Position numbers and translations under genes: made by a program. A stretch of 41,185 nucleotides of DNA, taken from NCBI GenBank assembly GCA_022759365.1, contig JAEMPJ010000018.1:1-41185 (forward strand), in the 5' to 3' direction. Origin of the DNA: Thermogladius sp. Lineage in GTDB: Archaea; Thermoproteota; Thermoprotei_A; Sulfolobales; Desulfurococcaceae. The notes beneath the pieces were generated by a model. It searched no databases and was not told the origin of the DNA. It saw nothing but the letters and a program-made list of their open reading frames with translations. Of the stretch, positions 25,121 to 32,857 are shown one piece after another. Position 1 is the stretch's first letter. Every line of letters starts with the position of its first letter.

Positions 25121-26116
25121 GTGGAGGGCATACCACGGGAGGTACTGGAGATAGCTGATGGAATAAGGAGTATGAGGATAAGGGGTGCTGGGAAGATAGC
25201 CAGGTCGGCTGCCGAGGCGTTGAAGATAGCGGCCGAGAAGTACGAGGGTGCTAGGGAGCCGGGGGCTTTCAGGAAGTACATGGCTAGAGTAGCCGACCTG
25301 CTGATAGAGACGAGGCCGACTGCCGTGAGCCTCCCCAACGCTGTGATGTACGTTATGCAAGCCGTGTTCACGCCGGCAAGCGATTTCGAAAGCCTGCGAA
25401 ATAGTGTTGTGTCGGCTGCCGCGAGGTTTATCGAGGAGAGCAATAACGCTGTCAAGAGGATAGCCGAGTTCGGGAGTAGGAGGATCAAAGAGAACTCTGT
25501 CATACTAACCCACTGCCACAGCACGGCAGCTGTATCCGTGATAACCGAGGCCTACAAGCAGGGGAAGGTTGTGAAGGTCTACAGCACTGAGACAAGGCCC
25601 TTCTACCAGGGCAGGATAACGACTAGGCAACTCCTCGAAAACGGCGTCCCGGTTGTCCAGATACCGGACAGCGCTGTCAGGTACTTCATGCATGAAGTAG
25701 ACCAGGTTGTGATAGGGGCGGACACGATCACCAGCAACGGGGCTGTTGTAAACAAGATCGGGACGAGCCAGGTCGCCTTAGCAGCACACGAGGCGAGGGT
25801 AAGAGTCTTCGTGGCAGCCGAGACCTACAAGTTCTCGCCTATGACGGTGATAGGCGAGCTCGTCCCCATCGAGTTCAGGGATCCAAGCGAGGTAGTGCCT
25901 CCTGAATGGCTCCAGGCCCACAGGAATGTCAGGGTGTTAAACCCCTCGTTCGACGTCACCCCGCCCGAGTACATTGACGCGATTATAACAGAGGTTGGCG
26001 TGATACCGCCCCAGGCGGCGATAATGATCCTGACCGAGAGGCTTGGGTGGGCGATAGATAAGATTAAACAGGCTGGTTTAACAAAGCTTAGATTTGAGGA
26101 CTTGGTGGAGGAGTAG
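25121..26116 (+). CDS. Ribose-1,5-bisphosphate isomerase (eIF2B-like)
   Basis: Converts ribose-1,5-bisphosphate to ribulose-1,5-bisphosphate in the archaeal AMP/NMP salvage route. I chose GTG 25121 (331 aa) because GGGGGGTGG lies 7 nt before it. This puts the catalytic Cys at residue 132 (LTHCHS) and Asp at 201 (IGADTITSNG), almost the same numbers as Cys133 and Asp202 of the characterised Thermococcus kodakarensis enzyme. MRIRGAGKIARSAAEAL is the R/K-rich phosphate loop. The C-terminus has FDVTPPEYIDAIITEVGVIPP. No AMP phosphorylase or RuBisCO lies in the window, so the pathway cannot be confirmed here. The upstream gene is a degenerate paralogue. Confidence 0.85.
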   Translation: MEGIPREVLEIADGIRSMRIRGAGKIARSAAEALKIAAEKYEGAREPGAFRKYMARVADLLIETRPTAVSLPNAVMYVMQAVFTPASDFESLRNSVVSAAARFIEESNNAVKRIAEFGSRRIKENSVILTHCHSTAAVSVITEAYKQGKVVKVYSTETRPFYQGRITTRQLLENGVPVVQIPDSAVRYFMHEVDQVVIGADTITSNGAVVNKIGTSQVALAAHEARVRVFVAAETYKFSPMTVIGELVPIEFRDPSEVVPPEWLQAHRNVRVLNPSFDVTPPEYIDAIITEVGVIPPQAAIMILTERLGWAIDKIKQAGLTKLRFEDLVEE

Positions 26117-26117
26117 G

Positions 26118-26444
26118 TTGGGCGAGGACGTCTCCGCGCTGAAGAGCGAGATCGCGAGGCTGATCGACGAGAGCAGGGATGTTGAGGTTAAGATAGCCTT
26201 CTACAGCGATGAGAGAGTCCAGGCGGTCATGGACCGGCTCAACAAGGAGTGGGAGAGGAACGGGTACAAGGGGATCCCCCTAGACTACGCTACAGTGGAT
26301 GAGATAAAGATGTTGAACGCGCTGGCCAAATACTACTCCACTCACCCCTCCAACGCCTACAGGAACTTTGTGAGGAACGCTTACGGAATACCCTCCCCTA
26401 AGATCGAGAGGAAGAGCTGGTGGAGGAGGCTACTGGGACTATAG
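26118..26444 (+). CDS. Small conserved protein of unknown function
   Basis: The 108-aa protein starts at TTG 26118 just after the R15P-isomerase stop, with GGTGGAGGAG just upstream. It is helical and charged, with DVEVKIAFYSDERVQAVMDRLNKEWERNGYKGIPLDYATVDEIKMLNALAKYY and a basic end KSWWRRLLGL. I know of no function. Its position between the isomerase and a DUF59 gene, with 1- and 9-nt spacings, indicates co-transcription. Confidence 0.7.
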   Translation: MGEDVSALKSEIARLIDESRDVEVKIAFYSDERVQAVMDRLNKEWERNGYKGIPLDYATVDEIKMLNALAKYYSTHPSNAYRNFVRNAYGIPSPKIERKSWWRRLLGL

Positions 26445-26453
26445 GTGGCGTCT

Positions 26454-26831
26454 ATGTCTAGCACCAGTAGCGGAGATGATCTGAAGAAGAAGGTCATAGA
26501 GGTGCTCGAGACCATAGCTGACCCGGAGATCGGTATAGACGTCTACAACCTCGGCTTAGTCTACGGGATAGAAGTAGCCGGCGGCAAAGTTAAGATCAAG
26601 ATGACCCTTACAACACCGTTCTGCCCATTGGCGAATATCCTCCCCATGATGGTTGACGAGGAGTTGAAGAAGAAGCTGGGCGTCGAGGTGGAGATAGAGC
26701 TCGTGTATGACCCGCCGTGGAACCCCTTGATGATGACTGAGAAGGGCAGGAGGATGTTTATAGAGAGGTACGGCTACGATATTGTGGAGGAATACAAGAA
26801 GCAGATGGAGTCGGAGAAATTCGAGTACTAG
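26454..26831 (+). CDS. DUF59/MIP18-PaaD-like Fe-S assembly protein
   Basis: The 125-aa MIP18-family protein (SufT/PaaD-like) is linked to Fe-S cluster assembly on target proteins. IADPEIGIDVYNLGLVYGIEV is the family signature, followed by KIKMTLTTPFCPLANILPMMVDEEL with the conserved Cys, and VYDPPWNPLMMTEKGRRM. ATG 26454 is preceded by AGGTGG; a GTG 3 codons earlier (26445) also opens the frame. It is the last gene of the 23302-26831 operon. Confidence 0.85.
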   Translation: MSSTSSGDDLKKKVIEVLETIADPEIGIDVYNLGLVYGIEVAGGKVKIKMTLTTPFCPLANILPMMVDEELKKKLGVEVEIELVYDPPWNPLMMTEKGRRMFIERYGYDIVEEYKKQMESEKFEY

Positions 26832-26841
26832 AGACCAAAAC

Positions 26842-26850
26842 GTTTTTACA
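26842..26850 (+). promoter_or_regulatory. Candidate serS promoter
   Basis: GTTTTTACA lies 38-46 nt before the serS start; with usual spacing it gives transcription from about 26871. It could also serve as the terminator of the preceding operon. Confidence 0.35.
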
Positions 26851-26887
26851 ATCAAACCCTTTCTCCTAATATCAAACACGCCTGGGG

Positions 26888-28279
26888 TTGTGGGAAGTGA
26901 GCTGGAGTATACTCAAGCTTCTCCGTGAAAACCCCGACGAGCTGAAGAAGCATGTGAAGAAGAGGTTTATGGATGAGGGGATCGTGGATGAAGCCTTGAA
27001 GCTAGACCTCGAGTGGAGGAAGCTGCTCTCCGAGATACAGGAGCTGAGGCATAAACACAACGTTATAAGCAGGGAGATATCTAGGCTCCAGGGAGCGGAA
27101 AGAGAGGAGAAGATTAAGGAGGCGAAGGAGCTCCTATCCCTGTTGGAGGAGTATGAGAAGAAGCTCAACGAGCTCGAGGCCAAGAGGGAGGAGGCCCTAC
27201 TCAAGCTACCCAACATAGTCCACGACTCAGTCCCCGTGGGCCCCGACGACTCGTATAACCTGCCCATCAGATTCTACGGTAGGCCGAGGGTCTGGACGGG
27301 TTACCTCGATCAGTTTAGGCAACAGACCGAGAGGTACGGCTTTAAAGTAGAGTACGAGCTCATCGACTGGAAGCCTGTGGGACACGCGGATATGCTCGAG
27401 CTTGTCCTCGGGATGGGTAATACTGTGAAGGCTGGTGAGGTCGCTGGGAGCAGGTTCTACTACTTGTTCAACGACATAGTCTTCCTCGACATGGCTCTAC
27501 TAGCCTACGCCATAGATCACCTGACCTCCAAAGGCTACACGCTGGTGCTACCACCCTACATGCTGAGGTTCAAGTACATACAAGGCGTAATAGACTACGC
27601 TACTTTCAAGGACGCCATCTACAAGATCGAGGGGGAGGACTTGTACCTGATAGCGACAGCCGAGCACAGCCTCGCCGCCCTCCACGCGGACGAGGAGATA
27701 CCTGAGGAGATGTTGCCCCTGAAGTACGTGGGGGTTAGCCCCTGCTTCAGGAAGGAGGCTGGTGCCGGGAACAGGGATTTAAAGGGGATCTTCCGAGTCC
27801 ACCAGTTCCATAAAGTAGAGCAGTTCATATTCGCGAAGCCTGAGGAGAGCTGGGATCTAATGGAGGAGCTCATATCAAACGCCGAGGAATTGTTCAAGGG
27901 GTTGAACCTCCCCTACAGGGTCGTCAACATCGCGAGCGGTGATCTAGGGGCCCCTGCGGCCAAGAAGTACGACCTCGAGACCTGGATGCCCGCCCAGGGC
28001 CTCTACAGGGAGATGGTTAGCTGTAGCAACGTGACTGACTGGCAGGCCTACAGGCTTAAGATAAGGCTTATCAGGAGAAAGGGGATGATTAGAGAGCTTG
28101 TCCACACGCTCAACTCAACGGCCATCGCGAGCACTAGGACTATTACTAGCATACTCGAGAACTACCAGGAGCCCGACGGCGTTGTTGTGATCCCGAAGGC
28201 TCTGAGGAAATACCTTGAGCCGTTCAACAAAGCCCCCAAGGACGCTATACACCCCGTTAAGAGAGAGAAGTCGAGTTAA
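26888..28279 (+). CDS. serS: Serine--tRNA ligase
   Basis: Class II aminoacyl-tRNA synthetase charging tRNA-Ser. The N-terminal long antiparallel coiled coil (residues about 10-100) binds the tRNA variable arm: [35 protein letters not shown] and [16 protein letters not shown]. Motif 1 is around [14 protein letters not shown]. Motif 2 is [30 protein letters not shown]. Motif 3 is [33 protein letters not shown]. It is the standard bacterial/archaeal type, 463 aa, not the rare methanogen type. The start could be TTG 26888 or GTG 26897. Confidence 0.97.
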   Translation: MWEVSWSILKLLRENPDELKKHVKKRFMDEGIVDEALKLDLEWRKLLSEIQELRHKHNVISREISRLQGAEREEKIKEAKELLSLLEEYEKKLNELEAKREEALLKLPNIVHDSVPVGPDDSYNLPIRFYGRPRVWTGYLDQFRQQTERYGFKVEYELIDWKPVGHADMLELVLGMGNTVKAGEVAGSRFYYLFNDIVFLDMALLAYAIDHLTSKGYTLVLPPYMLRFKYIQGVIDYATFKDAIYKIEGEDLYLIATAEHSLAALHADEEIPEEMLPLKYVGVSPCFRKEAGAGNRDLKGIFRVHQFHKVEQFIFAKPEESWDLMEELISNAEELFKGLNLPYRVVNIASGDLGAPAAKKYDLETWMPAQGLYREMVSCSNVTDWQAYRLKIRLIRRKGMIRELVHTLNSTAIASTRTITSILENYQEPDGVVVIPKALRKYLEPFNKAPKDAIHPVKREKSS

Positions 28280-28320
28280 CACAACTGTTTTCCCGTTTAA
28301 AATACTCTCTTGAACCATTC

Positions 28321-28381
28321 CCGGCCTCCCCCGCCATAAGTGCCGGGGGGTTCCCTATAAGGGGTTCACGGGCTACTCGCC
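28321..28381 (-). mobile_element. Solitary IS200/IS605-type right-end-like structure (relic)
   Basis: On the minus strand, a TAG stop is followed by CCCGTGAACCCC, a small stem-loop CCCT-TAT-AGGG, then AACCCCCCGGC-loop-GCGGGGGAGG. A stop codon, a GTGAACCCC box and a G/C-rich hairpin with a short TTAT-like loop ending in GGGGGAGG is how the right ends (and guide RNA scaffolds) of TnpB-carrying IS605 elements look in many archaea. No intact tnpB or left end is present. The hairpin may instead belong to an unrelated RNA or a serS terminator. Confidence 0.35.
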
Positions 28382-28489
28382 TAACTGGTTCGCATCCGCT
28401 GATTCCCCTTCCCAGAGCGTCGGCTCTGGAATGAGCCGGGCTTCCCTGGGTTCATCGGGAGGTTGATGAATTCTCTTAAGCTCCCTCGT
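28373..28489 (-). pseudogene. Possible TnpB C-terminal tail remnant
   Basis: A 38-codon open frame (ELKRIHQPPDEPREARLIP, then EPTLWEGESADANQLGE and stop) directly precedes the IS605-like end. It is acidic and proline-rich, like the variable C-terminal tails of archaeal TnpB proteins, which end at the right-end structure. It is not conclusive: no conserved TnpB catalytic motif survives, and the frame is closed by a stop at 28490-28492. Confidence 0.2.
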
Positions 28490-28537
28490 TTAAAAGAGAT
28501 CCCTGCAGTTAATTCATCGTCTAGTAGGGTGTGATGC

Positions 28538-28900
28538 TTGGAGGAGCCGGATGTAAAAGCAGAGGTCTACCTAGTCCTCGGGTTCGACGAGGAGAGCGAT
28601 AAAGCCCTGAGAGTAGCCTGGAGTGTTGCGGAGAAGATGCTTGAGAAGGGTGTCTGGGTTGTTGTAACACCGACACACGAGTGGCTGACGGATCCAATGC
28701 TTGCGGAGATGTCCGACTACCCGAAGGTCTTCGTTAACGGGAGGCTGATGTTCATAGGTAGAGCCCCCTCGGAAGACGAGCTTGTTAAGGCGATTGAAGA
28801 CAGGCTTGGCTTGAAGGTTAAGCCGAGAAGCGAGGAGACCGCTATTCAGGGCTCGAGGAGTGACGAGGGGTTTCGTGAAGTAGTTTTCACGCTCGCATAA
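28538..28900 (+). CDS. Thioredoxin-fold-like small protein without CxxC
   Basis: The 120-aa protein's second half, YPKVFVNGRLMFIGRAPSEDELVKAIEDRLG (about 60-92), has the thioredoxin/glutaredoxin end pattern: cis-Pro-like P before VFVNG, then G-x-x-P and a final helix. The first half (VLGFDEESDKALRVAWSVAEKMLEKG) lacks any Cys, and the whole protein has no CxxC, so no dithiol chemistry is possible. The C-terminal about 25 residues are an extra tail. The TTG at 28538 is the start. Function unknown. Confidence 0.55.
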   Translation: MEEPDVKAEVYLVLGFDEESDKALRVAWSVAEKMLEKGVWVVVTPTHEWLTDPMLAEMSDYPKVFVNGRLMFIGRAPSEDELVKAIEDRLGLKVKPRSEETAIQGSRSDEGFREVVFTLA

Positions 28901-29096
28901 CCCGCGTGTTTTAAGCTTATAAGGGTGTTTTAACAAAAAAGCTATTGCAGAGCGGGGCTCACCCGGAGTATTTGAGCTAAACCGATAGTTTACGAGGAAT
29001 CCCGTAAGAGAATTTGGCAAACAGGGGCTTTTTAGGGATCCCCGATAACCACAGTGTTTTCAAGGCATCCCGGCGAGGGCTTTAGATGTACAGTAT
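28901..29096. other. Convergent intergenic region with T-rich runs
   Basis: The 196-bp 3'-to-3' gap. It has repeated GTGTTTTAA (28907 and 28926) and GTGTTTTCAA (29053), and a hairpin GGGG-CTTTTTAGGGAT-CCCC (about 29027-29042). The T-rich runs fit archaeal terminators for the plus-strand gene. Nothing else is visible. Confidence 0.35.
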
Positions 29097-29948
29097 TTAA
29101 TAGAAATCTGAGAAGGGTGAAGCCCCGCGATGAAGCAACTTATCCTCCCCACGGTTAAGCCACCGGTCTGTCTCCTCTAAAGCTGATTCAACAGCCTCCC
29201 TTGGCTTCATGCCCTCCATGATCCTTAGGAAGAGTTTTCCCAGGAAGTAGTCCCCAGCCCCTGTTTTATCGTCAACTCTCCTCCTCTCAGAGCCGACTTC
29301 GCTCACTGAACCACCTGTAACTAGTATAGGAGGTTTAACTCCTTCTGTGACGACAACAAGGGACTCCTTCACCAACCCGCTCAGCCTCTTCAACGCGTCG
29401 TGCTTGCTCTCAGCCCCTGTTAGAGCGATAGCCTCCTCTACATCCATGTGAAGTATGTCGAATAAGCCGATCACATCGATTAGTAGACCTCCCACCTTAT
29501 ACCTCAGGGTGCCCCGCCTCCTCTCCCTTACAAACCCCTGGATGTCGCCCGCTAGGAGAGCCGACTTAACCCTCAGCTCCTTCAACAAGCTGAAAGACAC
29601 CTCGCCTAGGACGGGGTTGACTATTGTGTAGCACACCCCTGTATGGGTGTCACCGCTCGTGAGCTCCGGCGAGAGCTCTAGAACCTCCATTACACGGCTT
29701 GAGTTGAGGTAAGTTATCTTGAAAACCATTGGGGAGGCTGAGTAGGCTGAGTTGGCCTTGAAAGACCACAGCTTGTTCGCCATGAACAGCCAGTGGGGGC
29801 CGACCGAGTAGACCTCTGGTTGAACCCCTTCGTCTAGTAAAGCCATAGTCGAGTAGTAGACTCCCCCACCATACTTTTGAGCTATCCCTGCCTTCGAGTA
29901 AATGTAGTCGACAGTGGGGTTCCCGTAAACGCAGACCCTCCTCAACAT
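29097..29948 (-). CDS. PfkB-family carbohydrate/nucleoside kinase
   Basis: Ribokinase-fold kinase of 283 aa. It starts CVYGNPTVDYIY (first strand, substrate side), with GGGVYYSTMAL as the early glycine motif. The C-terminal ATP site and catalytic base are in DDKTGAGDYFLGKLF (GAGD at 230-233). HMDVEEAIALTG and VVVTEGVKPPILV are typical. The substrate cannot be inferred; members in hyperthermophiles phosphorylate sugars, nucleosides or ADP-dependent substrates. It starts with ATG, 11 nt downstream of the zinc-finger gene, in the same operon. Confidence 0.85.
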   Translation of the reverse strand: MLRRVCVYGNPTVDYIYSKAGIAQKYGGGVYYSTMALLDEGVQPEVYSVGPHWLFMANKLWSFKANSAYSASPMVFKITYLNSSRVMEVLELSPELTSGDTHTGVCYTIVNPVLGEVSFSLLKELRVKSALLAGDIQGFVRERRRGTLRYKVGGLLIDVIGLFDILHMDVEEAIALTGAESKHDALKRLSGLVKESLVVVTEGVKPPILVTGGSVSEVGSERRRVDDKTGAGDYFLGKLFLRIMEGMKPREAVESALEETDRWLNRGEDKLLHRGASPFSDFY

Positions 29949-29959
29949 GGTGGAGAACC

Positions 29960-30208
29960 CTACTTACTCTTCCCCCTGAAAGCGTTCCTCGCATGAAACT
30001 CTTTCAAGTGATATATGAGGTCGTCCACAGAGTAGAAGAACACCGTGTTAGACCCTCCCCCCTGCCCGCCGCCGAGGCAGGCCTCGCGGGCGTTAACGCA
30101 TATAGGGCAGGCGATCATACCTGTGATCCTGTCGCGGCAAGTCCAAAAGACAATCCCATGCGACTCTACCTTAAACTTCTCCCACCTAGGCTCCCATGTA
30201 TAACTCAA
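29960..30208 (-). CDS. Small zinc-finger protein
   Basis: The 82-aa basic protein has WTCRDRITGMIACPICVNARE and then a C-terminal HLKEFHARN. The ACPIC pair plus two His residues 40 residues later suggests a C2H2-like zinc site. It also has a glycine-rich linker (LGGGQGGGSNT). It may bind nucleic acid or act as a partner of the PfkB kinase with which it is co-transcribed. The TTG start is supported by the short leader from the TATA-like GTATTAAAT upstream. Confidence 0.55.
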   Translation of the reverse strand: MSYTWEPRWEKFKVESHGIVFWTCRDRITGMIACPICVNAREACLGGGQGGGSNTVFFYSVDDLIYHLKEFHARNAFRGKSK

Positions 30209-30223
30209 ACTGAAACAGCCCCG

Positions 30224-30254
30224 TGGATTAATCCATCCCGAAGGGATTTAATAC
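30224..30254 (-). promoter_or_regulatory. TATA element with overlapping palindromes for the zinc-finger/PfkB operon
   Basis: Minus-strand GTATTAAATC (30254-30245) is 26 nt from a likely start near 30223. Two dyads lie between it and the gene: ATCCC-GAA-GGGAT (30235-30247) and the perfect 12-bp palindrome TGGATTAATCCA (30224-30235). The palindrome would cover the initiation site, as expected of a repressor operator. Confidence 0.4.
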
Positions 30255-30448
30255 GTTTGCGAGCATAGCAGTCCTGCCCAGTTCACGTGGTGATCCCTGC
30301 GGGAAATCATATGAGGGAGCTTCCTCGGCTACCGGCCTGACCAAGGGGGCGCGGCCCCGAAATCTATCTAATCCCAAGTGTAGCCCACCTGAAATCCCAC
30401 ACTACGAGATCCGTGGAGCCAGTCCTCGAAGGGGTCTCTAAACATTGT
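30255..30448. other. Intergenic region with GC-rich hairpin
   Basis: The roughly 195-bp gap has no coding potential that I can support. It contains a perfect hairpin GGGGC-GCG-GCCCC near 30346-30358 and other GC-rich segments. The minus strand has GAGGAAGCTCCC, which resembles but does not match the RNase P RNA CR-I motif. An unidentified structured RNA is possible. Confidence 0.3.
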
Positions 30449-30694
30449 TCAGCCGGTTGATCCCTCTTCATCGCTTGAACTCGGCGGCCTAAAGTATTCA
30501 TCACTCCTCCTAGACCATCTGAAATAGTCTCTTATAATATTCCACGCCAGGGAAGCCTCGTTGACTCTAATCTCTGCCTCTACCCTCTTCAGCCTCATCC
30601 TCTTAACAATGAACTCGAGGGAAAGCCTCCTCAACTCGTCGAGCTCCACACTAATCGACTCGTAGTGCTTTATCTCCTCAGCCAAGCCTATCAC
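30449..30694 (-). CDS. Small helical protein, unknown
   Basis: The 81-aa protein overlaps the end of the MBL gene by 4 nt (ATGA), so it is translated with it. It consists mostly of one or two amphipathic helices (IKHYESISVELDELRRLSLEFIVKRMRLKRVEAEIRVNEASLAWNIIRDYFRWSRR) and an acidic tail SSSDEEGSTG. No motif is recognised. It could be a partner of the hydrolase. Confidence 0.55.
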   Translation of the reverse strand: MIGLAEEIKHYESISVELDELRRLSLEFIVKRMRLKRVEAEIRVNEASLAWNIIRDYFRWSRRSDEYFRPPSSSDEEGSTG

Positions 30695-31353
30695 GATGGC
30701 GGCGCGGGAATTATTATTTTACCCTTGAAGTCCTCGAGTTTAAAGCTGTTTGAGTCCAGCCTAGCTACCTCGTACCCTTTAACATGCTTCAGGAAGTCGT
30801 CGACGGGCGCGAGGGGGAGGTTTAAACCCTTGACCCAGTAGTGTATCGGCATGACGTTGACTGGTTTAACCTGGCTCACGATCTCCCACGCCTCAGCGGC
30901 ATCGATTGTGAAAGTACCTCCCACAGGGGGCATCAGCAAGTCGACTCCTCTAAGCTCGTTTAAAACATCTTGAGAGGGTATGTGGCCTAAGTCTCCTAGA
31001 TGGGCTACACTGAAGCCTCCGGCTCTCACAACGTAGACGTAGTTCCTGCCACGCCTCCTCCCCTGGGCTTTGTCGTGGTATGTTAATAGTCCTTTCACAT
31101 ATACGTCGTCGAGCCTGCTCTCGCCCGCGAACTCTATTAAAACCCTGCTCTTGTCCTTCTTGACGACTTCGACAGCGTTGTGGTCGAAGTGCGTGTGGGT
31201 TACAAGTATTAGATCCCCTTTAACGCTAGGCGGCTTCAGCCCCAGGCTACCCCCGTCGTGGGGGTCGAATACAATAGTGTACCCGCTTGGCAGGGTTAGG
31301 GATACGCATGCGTGGCCGTGCCAGGTTACAGTAACCAAAAACCCGCACCTCAC
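30691..31353 (-). CDS. Metallo-beta-lactamase-fold hydrolase (UlaG-like)
   Basis: Cytoplasmic MBL-fold hydrolase. WHGHACVSL opens the first strand, metal motif HTHFDH is at 53-58, with HLGDLGH later and MPPVGGTFTIDAAEAWEI, VMPIHY. These match the UlaG/YcbL-like short MBL group (substrate often a sugar lactone or phosphoester) but no substrate is assigned. The start is GTG 31353 or TTG 31338; the latter gives a five-residue shorter N-terminus with GAGGTG upstream. A dyad GGTTAC-A-GTAACC (31324-31336) lies in the first codons. Confidence 0.85.
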   Translation of the reverse strand: MRCGFLVTVTWHGHACVSLTLPSGYTIVFDPHDGGSLGLKPPSVKGDLILVTHTHFDHNAVEVVKKDKSRVLIEFAGESRLDDVYVKGLLTYHDKAQGRRRGRNYVYVVRAGGFSVAHLGDLGHIPSQDVLNELRGVDLLMPPVGGTFTIDAAEAWEIVSQVKPVNVMPIHYWVKGLNLPLAPVDDFLKHVKGYEVARLDSNSFKLEDFKGKIIIPAPPS

Positions 31354-31391
31354 GCTAAAATAGCTCCAACCAATCTATTAAGTCTAACCTG

Positions 31392-32807
31392 GTGTTCGCG
31401 TTGAACGCTTTAACGCTCACTGGTTTAATCGGCGTCATCCTGCTCTTCCTACCCTCCACGGTTTTCCTATTAACATACAGCATCCTAGGCTTTCAGTCCA
31501 AAAAGTATAAGGAGAAGAGGGGGCTCAAGCAGTACTCGGGCGAGCTCGTCTCAATTATAATACCTGTGAGAAGAGAGCCCGTTGAATACATTGAGAGAGC
31601 TCTGGCGAAGCTCGCGGAGTTGAGGAACCTTATAAACATTGAGGTGATCATAGTCTCAGACGACCCGCCTGAATTCCTAGGCGAGCTTAGAAGCCTTGTG
31701 GATAAGTGGAGGGGGGTTCTGAGAGTAAACTATATTTGGAGGATGGAGCCGAGGGGGTTCAGAGCTGGTGCTCTGAACACAGGTCTCTTCGCCTCTATTG
31801 GAGACTACGTTTACGTGATGGACGTGGACTCCTTCTTCGACCCATGCCTCATCACGGAGGGAGTCTCCCTCTTGAAGTCGGAGGAGAGGCTTGCTGCTGT
31901 GGTAGGCAGGTGGAGCGTGTGGAATACTGGGAGCAGGCTGAGCGATGCGATAGGGGTCAACATGGACTACGTTGTGAACGTCTTGTTTAAGGCTAGGTCA
32001 GCGCTAGGGTTGAACGTGTTCCCACTGGGGACGGGGACGATATACAAGGCCTCCGTGCTCAGAGACGTCCTGAAGGGTTGGGACGAGAATAGGATTCAGG
32101 ACGACATGGATCTAGGTGTCAGGTTGCACCACAAGGGTTTCTCAGTGGAGTACCTTGACTCTTGTAGAGTGTATGTCGAGGCCCCGACGAGGTATAGCTC
32201 GCTGAAGCTACAGCAGGAGAGGTGGGCCTACGGGGCGACCGACGTTGTTTTAACTAGGCTTAGGCTCATACTTGAGAGCCCCCTCAGCTTAGCGAGCAAG
32301 CTGGAGTCCATCTTCTTCCTCAGCCAGTACATCACTATCCTCTTAATGTGGATCGGGTTTGCATTGACTGTTGTAGCGAGCCTTCTAGCAGGAGTGGATT
32401 TTGCTTCAAGGTACCTATACATGCTTCTAGCCTGGCTGGTGGCGGAGGCTTTCTTCAGCCTCGTTGAGGTAAAGACGTTGAAAGGGGATTACAAGTTCAT
32501 AGCCGTCAACCAGGGGAGGATAGCCGCTGTCACTACAGCCCTCTCCACGCCTGTCGTGAAGGGGGTTGTGAAAGCACTCCTCAGAGTGAAGCTGGAGTAC
32601 AAGAGGACTCCCAAGGGGTTCTTCGAGAAATCCTTCATTGGGAGAGGCCTGTCAGGCGAGGTCGTCCACACCGCCCTCCTCGCCGCGGCGCTGACACTTA
32701 TACTCCCGCGTAGGTATACTGTCCTCGCCCTTGTTACAAGTATGTATCTTGCCGGGCTTGTTTATACTTTAATAAGGTGGCCTAAGGATATACTCGGGTT
32801 GGGTTAG
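31392..32807 (+). CDS. Membrane glycosyltransferase, GT2 (cellulose/hyaluronan-synthase-like)
   Basis: Integral membrane processive-type GT-A glycosyltransferase of 471 aa. It has an N-terminal transmembrane helix (8-32), then the GT domain with SIIIPVRR, VSDD, DVDS (D144/D146, metal and UDP), QDDMDLGVRL (catalytic D) and QQERWAYG (the QxxRW motif), and several C-terminal helices (from about 303). This fits synthesis and export of a surface polysaccharide or glycolipid. The substrate cannot be read. No partner synthase genes are adjacent. The start is GTG 31392. Confidence 0.85.
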   Translation: MFALNALTLTGLIGVILLFLPSTVFLLTYSILGFQSKKYKEKRGLKQYSGELVSIIIPVRREPVEYIERALAKLAELRNLINIEVIIVSDDPPEFLGELRSLVDKWRGVLRVNYIWRMEPRGFRAGALNTGLFASIGDYVYVMDVDSFFDPCLITEGVSLLKSEERLAAVVGRWSVWNTGSRLSDAIGVNMDYVVNVLFKARSALGLNVFPLGTGTIYKASVLRDVLKGWDENRIQDDMDLGVRLHHKGFSVEYLDSCRVYVEAPTRYSSLKLQQERWAYGATDVVLTRLRLILESPLSLASKLESIFFLSQYITILLMWIGFALTVVASLLAGVDFASRYLYMLLAWLVAEAFFSLVEVKTLKGDYKFIAVNQGRIAAVTTALSTPVVKGVVKALLRVKLEYKRTPKGFFEKSFIGRGLSGEVVHTALLAAALTLILPRRYTVLALVTSMYLAGLVYTLIRWPKDILGLG

Positions 32808-32825
32808 CCCGCCTTAAACACAAAA

Positions 32826-32834
32826 CTTTTACTA
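32826..32834 (+). promoter_or_regulatory. TATA-like element for the Lhr gene
   Basis: CTTTTACTA lies about 24-32 nt before the ATG at 32858, consistent with a nearly leaderless transcript. Confidence 0.35.
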
Positions 32835-32857
32835 TGAGTAGAGTAGAAGGGGTTTGA

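Larger units (their letters stand above)
28280..28537. other. Intergenic region with GC-rich structured stretch
   Basis: The 258-bp gap between serS and a thioredoxin-fold-like gene. It contains a GC-rich stem-loop cluster at 28321-28381 and, upstream of that on the minus strand, a 38-codon open frame (28373-28489) ending in a stop at the head of the cluster. There is no other gene evidence. A plus-strand AT-rich GTTTAAAAGAGA at about 28488 could be a promoter for the next gene. Confidence 0.4.
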
